A stretch of DNA of 64,000 bases from Strix aluco. Its lineage: Eukaryota > Chordata > Aves > Strigiformes > Strigidae. The stretch lies in the NCBI RefSeq assembly GCF_031877795.1, contig NC_133934.1, forward strand, positions 25,981,716 through 26,045,715, given 5' to 3'. Position 1 is the stretch's first letter; the number at the start of each line of letters is the position of its first letter. Under the pieces are notes generated by a model. That model did not search any database and was not told the origin of the DNA. It saw only the letters and a program-made list of their open reading frames with translations. The translations under genes and the position numbers were made by a program. This document shows positions 9,501 to 55,788 of this stretch, one piece after another.

Positions 9501-11321
9501 TCGGCGCTTTGCTCCTGCAAGGAAGGTTCAGCTGACAGCTGCAGGGACCTTGGCCCGAGCGGCTCCCAGAGATGACCCAGTCCGGCAGAAATTCATGTGC
9601 ACGTGTATGTGTGATCCTTTAACAATTGTACTGGTGCTGGGCATTTCCTCATTCAGATCTAATCCCCTTGCAAAATTACGATGCACGTGTGTACAGATTT
9701 TGCAGGTTTTCTGGAGGATCCTCCTATGTGGCAGTGGAGTTTGGTTTACAAGTACAAAAATGATCTTTAGGTGATGCTGCCCATCACAGTGACTACTGTT
9801 AATGCGGATATTTACCTACACTAAAGCATTTATAGTATTTGCTGTATTTCTAATGGAAAACTGTAAATACTTGTGTCAAATGCAAAGATTCTGACTTGGA
9901 AATGCATGTTTTCTAAAGGTAATTGCTATAGCATAAGCTAAAGTAATATAAGTGGTACCAAGTGCTTATTTGTTTATTTATGTTTCTTGTTCACTGATCC
10001 CAAATGCTATTCTTGGAACTGTTCAAACAGGTGATCTACATTCAAGCTAGATAAACAAGCTACTAAAGCCACAGATGTACATGAGTCTTTAATAAAATAA
10101 GACTTTAATAAAATATACTAATTTAAATACAAGCTTCTCAGGCAGTTCTCTCCTAAATCCCATTTTCCTTTGTGCCTTTTTTTTCTCTGTTCTTCAGTCT
10201 CTTAGAACCTCAGTCCTTCCTGACAGGTACAAAGCTTTGAACCATATTTAATTAATATGGGAGTCAATGAAAAGAAAACATCTATGGAGAGAACTTAGTT
10301 TATTTTATGCCATGCAACTCAGCATATAGTCAAGAGCTTGCAATGACAACTCTCTGTCAAGGGTTGCCTTCTGAGTGGAGTGCCACACATACTGTTGTTG
10401 CCAACAAGTAAGTGGTAGCAATCACTGTACAGTAATCCTTTTGGACTCTGCCAGTGCTTCTACTTAATCAGCTGCAGAGCTCGCTCAATGACCATTTCTT
10501 TCTCTTCCTGGATCCTTAGCCTGATGACTGCACAGCAGTGGAAAATACTTAGAAAAAGAAAGTTACGTTGGAAGATAAGGAGTAAATAACAGAAAACTGA
10601 TTTGTAACGTTCCAAAAATAAAATCAATAACTGTATCTTATGCAAGCTTACCTTGACTTCAAAACTGAAGTTTAATCACACAGCTGGAATTTTAGGAGCA
10701 TATGCGAAACATTGCACCCCCCAAAGAGTAAGCCTTTGAGACAAGTGATGGAGAAATGGTGTGAACAATGAATGCTTCCTGTCTGTGAAATGCCTGTCAT
10801 GTTCTCAAATTATGCCCCTTCTCCAACACATAAATATCACCACAGTTTTAGTTACACTGTGTCATCCTCTTCTTCATCAGTCAGCAGGCTATAGGAGCCC
10901 GTGTATGTGGAGATGAGAAGGAGAGCAAGAGCTGCTTGACTGTTCCAGCTCAGATTATCCTGTTGTCCAGTGGCCTTTCATACACATCTAATAGGGAACG
11001 TAGGAATTAACCATGTGGAAGCTCATATTTGACTTCTCCAGACAAATGAACATCCTTTCTCATTCACCAAAGTGTATTTTGGAAAACAATAATGCTGCTC
11101 TTTGTACTTGAGTGAGATCCTGCAAGGTGAATAGAGTATTCAGAGTACCATCGTGATACCAGTGCTGGCATGATGCATATGCCACAGGGCTCCATGCTTC
11201 AGGAGGCCTTACATCAAAGCTGTGTTGATTTTCAGCAATAGCTTATAATAAACACTGCATATTTTATAGTCATTCAAATGTTTATGGAACCTAAAAGACT
11301 TAATTTATTTTCTATATTCAG
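9501..11321 (+). other. FAM114A1 intron 1 (5' end uncertain)
   Basis: AT-rich sequence from the CpG island to the acceptor tctatattcag (AG at 11320-11321). No repeat or second gene is recognised. The human equivalent hosts the microRNA MIR574 near exon 1; no comparable GU-repeat hairpin is seen here. Confidence 0.6.
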
Positions 11322-11329
11322 AATTGAAA

Positions 11330-43652
<32,323 letters not shown>

Positions 43653-46398
43653 CCATTTCCCAGCAGTTGTCACCAGTGGGCTTAACAGAAACCACAGACC
43701 TAATGTCTTTCATGTATGCAGATAGAGGAGCTGGTATGAGAGATGTCTGGCCACTTAAGAGTCCTTTGAAGACACTAAACGCAGTTTTGCACATACAATA
43801 TCAAACAACATTTTTAAACTCTTTCAGACTTTTAGACTTTAGAAATAGTTAGTAAAGTGAGTAATTTCATCTCCATTAGAGTATATCGTTTGCATTAATT
43901 TAAACTGAAGTTTATTGATATTAGCATTGACTTAAATACAGATTCTAAATGTTGACCCATTCAGTTGTAGACGATGTATGAAGCAAATTAGAATGTAAAG
44001 TTTTTTAAAACATTTCAGCCCAAATGACCATTTCTATTGTTTGTATCCTAACTTTCAGTTCAAAATGTATATTTCAAAAGTTGGTTTTGGTATTTAATTT
44101 TAGCCAACATGAACAAATTATGTTAGTGTTGTGCTTGTTAAATATTATTTACATTAGCAAATAATAACATCATAATAATATGTACCACTTACATAACACT
44201 CTGTGTTGAAAGAGTTGTACAGTAATAGGTATTAACTTTACTAAATGAAAATTATGGAGGATATGCATAAGATTTATATTGAAGAGAAATTTTCTGAGCC
44301 AATTAAGAGTACAGGTAAAGCTCTATATTTGCTGACCCATGATTTTATATTCCTTCATGTCTATTTCTTAATTCCAATGGCTGAACAACACCACAGGCCA
44401 AAGTAGTCTTTTTAATGTGCAAGGAATAGAAAATTTCCCTTTTGTTTGGCAGTTGAAACATCCCCAAATAATCTCCTCTCAGATGCGTTACCAGGTTAGC
44501 ACTTTGGGGTTTAATTTGGGCTTCAAACATTATGAAACTTTTTCTCAAATGGAGTTCCTGACAGTTCAGAAATACAGGTTTTGAGCATAGAAAAGAAGTT
44601 GTGAAAAGAAGTTATGAGAGAAGTGCTTTGGGTGGGGAGGTCATATGTCAGAGCAGTAGTTAAACAGAGCATAAGTGAGCAGTAGGAATGACGTTTCATA
44701 ATAACAGTAGCAACCGTGATAATTTGTCCATATCCTTAGCTTAAAATCCTGAGCTGTGAGCCTCCAAATTTGTTTAGGCTAGTTTACCTTGTAGACAGGA
44801 AGAACTTTCCAATATTTTATGTAGCCCGTTCTCCTGGATTTTCATTGTTTATTACGTTTCTTTCAGCTATTTTGTATTTTTCTCCTCGATACACTCGTGA
44901 ATTGTATTTAAATGCTTTTTAATTGTAGTTAACATCTGAATATGTTTAATCATAGAAGCATAGTTCATACATCATAAAAATAATGAAATAGAGTATGAGA
45001 AAATACTCTCCTGTTTGTTAGAAAAGAGAAACCAGATATCTGCTTTGCACATGGTAACTTTTTTGAGTCCAAATAAGAGGACAGAAAGATCTGTTTGTGT
45101 CTTACACTATTGTTCTGCTCTCACACGTATTGTGACTTGTTATTTAGAGATGAAATTTTCACTATCCCTGAAATAAGGTTTATTACACAAAAGCTATTTT
45201 CTGCCACCCTGTAATTTAACAGATCTTCCTGGTAAGTAGAAGGGCTGCAGTCTTCAAATCTACTTGCAAAGAATGTAAAAAAAGCAATGTGAACAAAAAT
45301 AAGAAAGCCCCTTAACAGCTGAAAGGCAAACAAAGCTTGACATGCATTGGTATTTATGCCATATTGAACAGCTAACATCATTACCTCAACATGGGAGAAA
45401 GCAGGACACAGGAAAGTGCAACCAGTCAGCAGACTCACTAGCCCAAAGGTAGCATACAGCTCCCACCAACCGTTACATCCATGACACTTCTATCTGGCAT
45501 TGCTTTATTTCTGAAAGCGTAATTTCAAAAGTGTATTACAAAATAATGTTTAGTTGGTGCAAAACACTTCATCTCTGGCTTCCGCACTTTGAGGGGAATA
45601 AGCAGACTCCTCTAGCAGTCCTGGCTGGCTGCTGGAAGAGACACACACTTGTACTTACTTGGCCAGTGGTCATTCTTGTATCCACACTTTGACCTAGAAG
45701 AACAGCTCCTCAGCACAGATTACTGAGGACCATGTACTTGCTCCATATACTTGATTATGAGCAGTTTTCAGTTTTCAAGATCTGGACACCAGTGAAAGCA
45801 TTCAGTAGCTTGTAAAAAGGCCTATTTGTTTAAAAAGGTTTTTTCTGTTGTTCTATGATGGCAAGCAGAATATAACACCTGGTTAAAAGCTTGGGGTTTT
45901 TTTCAAATTAAGACTGTCAAGAAAAGTCTAGTGTTTTCACCTATCAATCATTACACCCTGGATTTATTTTTACTTTAATTTGATCATTATTTTTCATCAA
46001 GAAGCCTTTCTGTCCACATTGGAATGGAGCTCTGCATCAGATACCTGTGAACATCATATTACTGCCAAACGAGTCATAGAACATAGCAATAGCTGTTTCA
46101 TACTGTTCCTATGCTGAGTTAATATTATCAGACATAAATTAATTTAGTATCTTTTTAATGCGGATCTTTTTTTTTTCTCTGAAATGCAGTGCAGAATATA
46201 TAGTGCTAAGCCTGTCAGAGAAATGTGTTGACTAATAGTAGTGCCTTTTAGCAGAGGCTGAACAACACAGCATTAAAAGCCTCAGGGGATAATGTTTGAA
46301 ATCATTGAGGGGCATTCTTAAGACAAAGATTGCTTGTCTGAGATATTCCTTACTAAAGGTTTCACTGTCTTGCTTAAATTATGTATGTATTGAATAAA
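43653..46398 (+). other. Probable FAM114A1 3' UTR
   Basis: AT-rich, non-coding sequence after the stop. I see no AATAAA or ATTAAA before ATTAAA at 46272-46277 and AATAAA at 46393-46398. Either could end the transcript, implying a 3' UTR of about 2.6-2.7 kb. A non-canonical nearer signal cannot be excluded. Confidence 0.4.
46393..46398 (+). terminator. Candidate FAM114A1 poly(A) signal
   Basis: The first canonical AATAAA on the plus strand after the FAM114A1 stop codon. The upstream variant ATTAAA at 46272 is an alternative. Confidence 0.35.
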
Positions 46399-49214
46399 GT
46401 ACCTTACCCTAAAGTAAAAGAAGCTGTAAAAAATAACGTGGGGACTTATTTACATCCATACAATGTAGGAAGGGAAATAGGGCAGAATATGAGCATAGGG
46501 ATACTCCATCTGATCTCAGATGCAAGCATTTTGTCCTAAGAAAACTGAATGTTACATCTTTAAATCAATTTTAGGTAAATAATACTTCAGTAGAAAGGTA
46601 CTGTGTGGATGTAACCAGAATATTTTGTTTACACTAGTTTGTATTTTTCCATCAGTCAAATAAATCATTTGAGATACTAAACTGAAACAGTATACTAGAA
46701 AAGAATGTTTTGAAGAATGATGTGATGGGAGGATGTACTCGATGAAGTCTTTCACTTTCTGATTTTGTGATTTACCTTTGGAATGAGTGTGATTTTACTG
46801 AGCGTCTGACAAAAACAGATGTTGCCTTAAACTTTTAGGAGAGAGTGTTCCTTTCTTCATCACCACCTTTTTCCAGGTCAGTACACTCAGTGGCACTTGA
46901 CAAACTACTAGGTTTTAAGTACTTATTTATAAAATAACTTAAGGTTGTGAAAATTACCCGCTCTCTTGAGCAGATCTGTTTTTCATGGCATTCCATTCAC
47001 TTTTGAGCACACTTTGCTATGCAGAGACAAAGGAGGTAGGCTTTTGCACTCACTAAGCTGAGAAATTTATCAAGATGAAACTTAAAGCAATGTCAGCATA
47101 CCTACAGCTTGCAGATGATCCGCTATTACAGGTCATCACAGAAGGGTGAGCTGAAAGTAAATTATTAGACAAGTCATTTGCTGTATTTGTATATTGAAGG
47201 TATTTGCTTTTCTTTTTTTTAGGCAAACAAAAAAAAAAGCAAGCTGTAAGTTGTTTGCTGCTTTTGAGGGTATAGTCTATTCATGTGTAAACATCTCTTC
47301 CCCATGATTTCCTCCTACACTCCAACATCCATTGCTTGAGACAGCTAAACAAAAGAACTGTCTCTTCCACTTTTTTCATGCTGCTTAGACCATCTACTGA
47401 AGCCGTTAATATTTTCCTCTAAAATGTGCCTCAATCATATAATACGAAATCATAGTCATTACAGGTTGAGATGCTTTTTGATGATGTTTCGAGTATCACC
47501 CGCCAGTCAGTATTCATAACAACTTTAATGAGTCTGAAACACCACAGTATTTTGAGTGACACATACAGATTTTTGCTTTTTTTCAAGTTCACAGAAGTGT
47601 TTCTATCATACAAGCAGTCACCCAGCTCATAGGATTATCTTTGAGACATTCTGTTTCAAATGACAGCCCTGTCCTTTCTGTTAGTCTCAAAAGAATGTAG
47701 AGTGGAAAAGGACTTTCCTGAGTTCTTTTTAAAACCATCTCAGAGCAAGGCTTAACATGACACCATCAGCCAGTCTGACCTACTTTGAAATTCTCACAGT
47801 CTGACTGGAAGGCCCTCTGGACTTCAAACCCTTTTTTTCTGTCTCAGGTCAACCTTTGTTGCTGAAGCTGCTTTTAGTGTGTGACCCGTACATTTTCTGT
47901 GCTCTGATTCCTACTTCAGCATTCATAATATTGACAATGGTGTGCAGTTTTAAAAAATTGAAAATAAAATGTTAAAAATTGAGCTGTATTAAAAAGGTGG
48001 TAGAGAAAAAATGGTTTTCAAAGGAAGAAAAAAAAAAAAAAGGACATGCTCTCTGGAAAGAGGAACAATTTTCCAGGTTGCATTAGAGAAAATGCTCTCA
48101 ATTTTTCAGCATTGTTCAGAATAAACAAGAGAAGACATCTGATTAGTTCCAGCAGAACTGGAATAATGGCACTTCTGAAGTAAAATGAAAATTTGCATGA
48201 ACTTGAAGGAAGTCGAAGATAAGAACATTGAAAGAGGAAGAGCTCGAAGGGAAGAAGACAGCTAATTTGATCACTCTGGATCTGCAGTGCTCATTCTCCA
48301 TTTATTGCCTGCACCCCAAAAGTCCCTGAGCACACATCTGCTAAGGACTCCTTGTCTCCCCACTTTGATCTCCTTTTCAGAGCTTCCCTTTCCAGCCTTT
48401 TGAGGAGGTGCTCTCAGACTCAAAGCAGAGTACTAACTATTCATTCTGCCTTTCAAACATTTTACCCAAGGAGTGAAAGAGTTTTTCTTATGCAACATTA
48501 CAATAACGTGCAAAAGGAGTCTAAAAAAACCTGCAGCAAGGACTAATCATAACTCTCAGTGAACTGAATTTGCTGCTGCTGTAAAGAGGAAGGCATGAAG
48601 ACGTTACTCAAATAAATGCGTGCTATTTCTCTTCTGCACTATAGGTTGAGGCTGAAAGGTATTCAACAAAAAGTGCCAGTTCTGGACTCAGACAGTGCCA
48701 CCTAAATGAAAGCCAGAACACTGGGTAATTCAAACAAATTTCAAATACCTTCAGAAGCCTCTCAACCCATTTACTAGACTTGGAAAAATGCAGTCCTACT
48801 CTTTCTGCCCTTGCTTGTCTCAGACACGGTATCAGCAGCTTATACGATGCAGGTATTTAAGATGTGCCTTCCTTCCAGTTCCCTTTCCAGCCCTGCCCCG
48901 TGTCTATTTTGCACATTTCTGTATGCCATCGGTTCTGCCTTCCCCACCAGTTTTGTTCACCCCACTCGCCTCTGCCTTCATGTCTCCCTCCCACTGGTTT
49001 CTGAGGTTCTTCCCTCCTGCTCATCATCTTGTGCTTGAGAGGCTGCACCAGGGCATCCTTTCTCTCCTCACATGTTCAGCTTTGAAAAGCCAGAGATGAA
49101 GGCAGGGGATTAAGAGGACATGGGAGGAGAGGAACCAAGAGGATCTCAGGAGAAAATGGGAAGACACTAAGCCGGTTGCTCTTTAGTCCCCTCCCTCCTC
49201 CTCCAGAGTAAGGA

Positions 49215-49262
49215 GGTCAGACTGGAAACTGCCTGAGGTCCCTTTCAACCTGAATTACCTTA
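49215..49262 (+). mobile_element. CR1-like 3' end remnant
   Basis: gaggtcagactggaaactgc, then gaggtccctttcaacctgaa, resembles the 3' UTR of CR1 elements (ggtcagactagatgacc, ggtcccttccaacctgaa), but the terminal octamer repeats are lost. The 5' limit cannot be set. Confidence 0.45.
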
Positions 49263-52200
49263 GGATCATTTTTCTTACCATTCTTACCAGTGTCTCCCCA
49301 TTCTCCCACTGTTTCCTATAGTTTGGATGATACTTTCAAGACAAGGTAAGCTCTGCTCAACAGAGATTAAAAGCTTATAACAGCCTTTTGGGTTTACTTG
49401 TTCTTGATGGTTTTAAAGGTAACTTGGAAGATGGAACTTCCCAGGGTAGCAGAAGCAAACACAGAGAGAGCTGTGGGATAACCGTGAGTAATAAAATAGT
49501 ACGTCACAGTTTAGCCATCCAAGGAAAAGAGAAGATGGAAGTTACAGGCAGCAAGAGTAACAGAATTAAATTAGACCAGAAAGGAAATTAAATCGGGGTT
49601 ACAAGGAGCAGGGCTGTCCCTATCAACAAGATTTCTGGATTACTGAAGGGGAAGAGTGAGAGATAGTGCTATTGTTTGAAGCACTTGAACATTGACTAAA
49701 ATGGCCTTAGCACTTCTGCAGTGATGTGAGATAGATATGTCTCTTCATCTGTAAATTGCTGTTCCATAGTAAGAAGAAAAAACCTCAACCAGAAACAAAT
49801 TGTGACAGGTTTATTTTATAGACTGTATTAAAAAATCCATTTCTGAAAAGCTTTAAGTTATTACCACAGATAAGCAATAAGCCTCAAAAGCCCCCAAATC
49901 AAGAAAGTCAGTATTTTTTTCTGATTTTTTTATAAGATGGTAACAAACAATAGAAAAAAATGCTTCAGATTTATCCAACTAAATATAAAAAATTCCATAT
50001 GGCCTCAACTCATTCAGAAGCTAATGTTCACAACTATTCTTATTAAATCTGAACTGCTTGGTGCAGTATAATGACTGGAGAAGCAATTTCGGAAAGCTTT
50101 AGGAGGGAAAAGCTATATAAATGGAAGGGATGGAGGTTATGAAGTATTAACACGATGCTAAATTGCCGCATATCATATTTGCAATGGGCAGTTTACAATC
50201 TGTTCATCCTGATGGATTTAGCACAAGGGATTCTGAAGTCCTGGCTCTGCAATTGCTGTCTCTGCCTAGTAATTGATGGTTAAATTGTACCCACAAATAA
50301 TGTGTGAGCACCGAATGAGTTTGGGACCCTGCTCAGCCCAAACAGCTCCAGTACACTCAGAGGAGCAGTAATAAATGGAAAGTAAGGAAAAGTTCCAGGA
50401 GATAATGAGTCTGAATACTAATGACCTAAGCTAGTACAAAAGATAGAAATGCAATTTATCAAAAAGTATGAAACCCATTTGGTGTCTTAATGAGTTATTA
50501 AAAAACAATAATAACAATTTTGTGGTTTGAAGCCAAATTACTATTTTTCCACATTTTTTTCTTTATCCACTAAGATGTTGCAGAGTTTATGAAGGTCTTC
50601 CTGGTTCACTGCATAAATCAAAGTGTACTGCAGAATTATCTCCTTCTATGATTCTTTGGCCACCTTCCTCAACAGCCAGAAATTGTATCTTTTAAGCACC
50701 TTAATCACCTAGAGCATTAAATAGACTGAAAACTGTGCTCACTTCATAAAAGTAGAGGATAATTTCTACGTTTAAACAGACTTTCTTATCCTATGAAGAA
50801 TATAAAATAAATTTATTCTCTGATAGAAAATTAAATTATTGCAAGGATTATCTCACAACTGTATAATTATTAATCCTGAATGAACTGAAAATAGATGTGA
50901 AACCTGTACTCTGCTACTGAAGTTGTTTCTATAGCAAAACATGTTTGTCCATCATTCATATTTTCTTAATACCAAATAGTTCTGGTGATGGATAAAATGG
51001 AGCTTCTCAACTAAAATGCATCGTTAGCATTCTCATGAAAAGACAGATAACACAGCTCCCCAAACGGGAAATGAAGATGCTTTCTTCTGTGTTATATGAT
51101 GTGTCTTCTTTCATCCAGTAGTAGTGATAGTTCATGTGTCAACATCTGAAACTAAAGAAAACAGTATCAGAAAAAAAGAGGAGGTTAATTAAGTCTTTCC
51201 TAATTTATATTAATGTCATTCTTTTGTCTTTCACAGTAATGAATTCTCCTCTTTATTACAAAAGAAAACAACATTGTAACTAAGAGGTGGACAGATGATA
51301 CACATCAGATTGGAGCAAAAGACCTGTGAATGAAACCTGGGGATTTGGGAGGTGCCTGCCCCACGAGAGTGTGATACAGGAACCTGGGTGGGAGGCACTG
51401 GACCTTACTCACTTTCAGGGAAGCTTGGCAATGTGGGACTGGGCAGAGCCAAAAGCTGCCCTAGAGAGCATTCACCATGTCCCCCTGGCTGAAGTGTCTT
51501 AAATTGGCTTTCTGCAGAGTGACTTCATCTACACAGAGCTCAGTCTGGAACTGACTTTTAAAGGTAGGTGGTGATCAATCTCTTTCCTTCAAATAACTAA
51601 GTAGACTTCACTCTCTTCTTCCCTCCTGGCAGCTAGATGAGGGGAGAAGAGTTTTGTGTGATATCTGCCTCCATTCCAGAATCTCTTGTTCCGTGTTGGC
51701 TCCTGGGCATCTCTTCATGAACTACTCCACCTGCAGCAGAGTGTTCGAAAGTAAATTTGGAGTATTAACAAGGTCTTACTGCAGCTGAGCCAAAATAAGG
51801 TAAATTATCCCAATGGGAAAAATTTAAAACAGACCAATCTGAACCACCAGCTGGATGGAAGAATTTGCAATCCTATGCCCAACTGTATTTCCCATACTAT
51901 ACTTGTATACAGTAGAACAAAATTGGAAACAATGAAATAAGAGCAGCTTTTTCACAATTTCCAAGTGAAAAATACTCCTCAGTAATCATCAATGAGACTT
52001 AAAATTTGGACTGCAGCTCCCGGAGTAGCATGTGATGAGGAACTTGAAACACAAAAATGCCCAGATCCCAATGAAGCTCAACTTAGTTTTTTAGGGAACT
52101 ATACCTGGGGTGGGGCAGGGGGAAACGCAGGATTTCTGTACTTCTCACTCTCACACTGAGTGAAAAAGCAAATGCAGCTTGTCACCCATTCTGGTAGTTC

Positions 52201-54730
52201 ATGTAGCTGCAAGCCCAATAAGAACATCTGTCTCCCTTTTCCTTTACATCATAAGAACTGGGATAAGAAATGTTCCTTGGCTGTGAAATCATACTGGAGG
52301 CAGTAGGTGCTGGGACGAGCTAGAAAATGACAAGTGTAAGCAGGATACAATGCATCAAAAATTGATGCCGGCTAATGGAACAGTGGCTTTAAACAGCCTG
52401 CACAGTGCCCATTACAGTCCAGTTCTGCAAGCAAGCAGGAGTGCTTCCCTTCAAAAACCTCTTAAGTGTCTGTTTTGGAGAGAAGCACATCCTGGCATGC
52501 ATTTTATGCAGAGCCCAATAACTGTGCCAAGGACCCTGGAATGTGCTCAGCAATCTGATTCTGTGAGCTCTTTCGTACCGAGAAGAGTTTTCGTTTTAAT
52601 CTACGATTAAGACTTGACTCTATTATGGAAGCAGAAACAGAGGAGGAATTATCTTTCATGATATTTAAAAAATAAATATTTAATTAAATGACTGCATACA
52701 ATCCTGAAAACAATTTAAAGCTGCATGTGGGCATAAATTTTTTTCATAGTAATCTACAGGAATTCATGAAAGCATAAAAATTGACGTCTTTCTTACAAAA
52801 ACGGCCAACTGGCAAACCCAGTATGCCAGTACTGGTAGGAACTCCTGCCTTCAGCAGCATCATACCCAATTTTATGATGACTTTAACCACAGTACTATCA
52901 CTTCTGAGCACTGAAATGATGCTTTTCAGAAAAAGTATCAAAAGGCTAATTGGAAAGATCCCAGCAATTTAAAATCACACCTACTGTTCTTTACAAATAC
53001 ATACATGATTTATAAAAACAGCTTAACTGTAATCTTTCTCTCTCTCCTGAGTACACCGGTATATGCCTCTGCTAGAATGTTTTGAACTATGAGTTTCACC
53101 GTTTTCCCTGCATAATTTGTATCTTCTGTTGTTTGTGTGGGTGTCTTGCTCGAAGACAGACGAGAGGGATTCTTTTAAATATGAAAACATTTTTGTAAAG
53201 CTGCAATCACATAAGGAAAAGCAGGCAAAGAATATTTTTAGTTGCCCTTTCTGTTTGTGCTACCAAGTTCTGCAATGATGGCATTTAAAGACCTCTTCAG
53301 GAAGGCAGCAGGGGCCTGAGCCAAAGCCCAGGTAATACCCTAGGTGGACCTGCATTGAATTTTCCTGGCATTAGACTGGAATCTGCACGATTAAATTTCT
53401 AAATTGGTAGGGGAAGGTATCCTTAGAAAATGTCAGCAGTGGTGATACTCTGAATGCAGCTGCATAGGAATCAGCCTCTCATACACTTAGTTACTTACTG
53501 ATCTCTTGTGCCAACCACGCCACACGGGAGGTTTTGTGTCCACGTGCTTTTAGATTGTAAGAGAGGAAAGGGACCCGTCAACTCCTTTTATTTTACAATT
53601 TCTGTGAAAGAGGTTTTCACCTTTTTAGCCATACACATGCTTCCCCTGTGCATCATTCCCTGTCACTTACCTGTCATCTACCTTACGTTCCAGTTTTATT
53701 ATCCATTTCACCTGAAGACAAGATTGTGCCTTAAATCCTATATTCACTAGGAGACCAACTTGTTTTACCTAACTATACAGCTACACTGTCACTCAGAAAG
53801 AAATACAGAGATGTGAAACACCTTACATGTTCAAGGATCTCAAAGCTCTTTACAAAGAGAGATGGAAGTGTTGATGGTGAAAGGCAGTGTACTAAAAAAT
53901 CATTGGCGATTGCTGATGTGGAACTTTCATTAGCTTTTATGCAGCCTTTGACACGTCCACTGGTTTTATTAAGAGAATTAATGGGAGGCAGGACGCTAAG
54001 ATTGTTTCATCTTGGCCTTGGGGCATTGACTGTCAAAGAGACTGATGCAGTAAATAAAGTGTTCGGGGTAATAGTGACCAATTTGTGTGAATTTGATCCA
54101 GCAACAGCTCAGAGCATGACACTGGACGCTTTTTACCCCCCCAAAAAAAGAAAGTCCACAACAGTTGGCTTTAAGGCACTGAGTTTTCCTTCTTTCTTTC
54201 TTCATAAAATGGCAGTACTTCATCCAGGAACTGTCAGGTCTGTATCTGTCTCTGATATCCCCAAATAAGAGAGAAGACTGTTCTGTCCTTAGTCATTCAT
54301 GAAATCCATTAATATTCTTTGGATTCAGAGAATACAATGGTGTTTCCCCTTAAACAGGTAGAGGACAGAAGAGAGGGCAGGAGAGGTCTCACAATTATGC
54401 TTCATGCTATACACATGTGATTTTTATTCTGCCCTGCTCACTGTAAGACTGAAGTGCACATTTGGTGTGGAAGAGGCCAGCGAGACCAGCACAGCCAGTC
54501 TGCCCAGACCCCACATGACCCCACCACTGGGGAAAGCTGGATGGCCACAAGGGCAGGACACAGACACAGGGAGGTTGCTCCTTGGGACAGGATTTCTTAA
54601 GCCTCCAAGGGCAAGTTTAGCCAAAACTTTCCCTACGTAACAATGATTTCAGGGCTAACCATCAGTAAAATCATCTTGCTGAATGCTACAACACCTTCAG
54701 ATAGGCTGTTTGTCATATATAGGGGTGTTT

Positions 54731-54769
54731 GGTGATTTGACTCATGACAGGGCATGGTGATTTGACTCT
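54731..54769. repeat. Short tandem duplication, period 25
   Basis: ggtgatttgactc recurs at 54731 and 54756. About 1.5 copies of a 25-base unit. Confidence 0.7.
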
Positions 54770-55032
54770 TACTTGCCCACTTCTATTTCTTACTCCAGTT
54801 ATACTTTGCCCCCACTGTTTTAGGGAACAGCCACCGAATCCACTATGTTAAGAAACGTTAGTTCTCCTACGGTTTCGCGTGCTGCATTTTTTTTAAGGGA
54901 GCTATTAGCCTTGCTTCGATATATAAATTCAGTATTTGTCCTTCTGATCTGCTCTCCCAGATTTCTTGCTATCAGTCCAGCTTCTTGTTTCTGTCTTTTC
55001 ATCTGTCACGGAAGAGCATATTCACTGCTGGC

Positions 55033-55036
<4 letters not shown>

Positions 55037-55060
<24 letters not shown>
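55037..55060. repeat. Poly(A) tract (24 A)
   Basis: An uninterrupted 24-base A run, the longest homopolymer in the window. No poly(A) signal or gene-like sequence is evident directly upstream, so a processed pseudogene is not supported. Confidence 0.85.
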
Positions 55061-55064
<4 letters not shown>

Positions 55065-55109
55065 ACCCAGATATACATCCCACAGCATTTCAGAGCTGCT
55101 AAAAGTAAT

Positions 55110-55182
55110 AGCTGATGCAAGTAGTGCTCTTAAAGTTAAAAGTACCAGTTGATGCAAGTAGTGCTTTGTAAGTTAAAAGCAC
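55110..55182. repeat. Diverged tandem duplication, unit about 37 bp
   Basis: Two adjacent copies sharing tgatgcaagtagtgct and agttaaaag, starting at 55110 and 55147, with a few substitutions. Confidence 0.8.
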
Positions 55183-55750
55183 TACACAATCTCTCTTTTA
55201 GCTGAGGAGGAACATGGTGCAAATTAGTAATGAGGTGTCACTGGCAGAGACATAAGAAGTTGGGTCTCCAGAGCCTTATTCTAACATGCTGTCCCCTGAA
55301 CAGCATTGCCTCTGAATGCAAATATTTGCCCTGAATAAAATGTTCATGCTTCCTACTTAAATAAACAGCAGTCTTGAAATTTACAGTAATTAAAGTCACC
55401 CTTTGACAGCACTAAGGAAATACATCTACAGCTGTCATATGTAAAAAGAAGACTGTCTTGAGACACTTGAGAGACTTGGGTCACTCATTTATTCCAGAAC
55501 AGTTGCTAATATGGTGGTTTAATGAAAGATATCAGAACCAGAGGAGGATTCTTAACTTCAGCACTCAAATGTAATAATAATAGTTAGTGTGAAAATACAC
55601 AGAGACATTAAGTGACCTATGCTGAAAAGATTCCCCCTTGGCAAAGGTACGAGTGCAGAGTTGGTACATTTTTTTATTAGGTGAATTAGCTGTCAGTGTG
55701 ATAGTAACCAATGAACAGTAAGTAATGGAGCATGTGCATGTGTCTCTGTG

Positions 55751-55788
55751 CACACACACACAAACACATACAGATATACACACACAGA
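55751..55788. repeat. CA-rich microsatellite
   Basis: An imperfect (CA)n tract with interruptions, read as (TG)n on the minus strand. Likely polymorphic in length. Confidence 0.75.

Noticed and set aside
9596-9697. Two gcacgtgt-containing strings in FAM114A1 intron 1, considered as a microRNA hairpin
   Set aside because: They are direct, not inverted, matches and lack a paired arm.
45121-45438. 105-codon minus-strand frame with hydrophobic stretches, considered as a TMEM156 exon
   Set aside because: No matching cysteine pattern or splice sites, and it lies within the probable FAM114A1 3' UTR.
48788-49099. Plus-strand 103-codon frame, Pro/Phe/Ser-rich
   Set aside because: The pyrimidine-rich sequence gives low-complexity translations in two frames; no family resemblance.
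49297-49345. Tiny plus-strand exon between ctgtttcctatag and gtaagc (about 24 bases)
   Set aside because: Good splice signals, but no flanking exons of a gene are identifiable; chance matches are common at this size.
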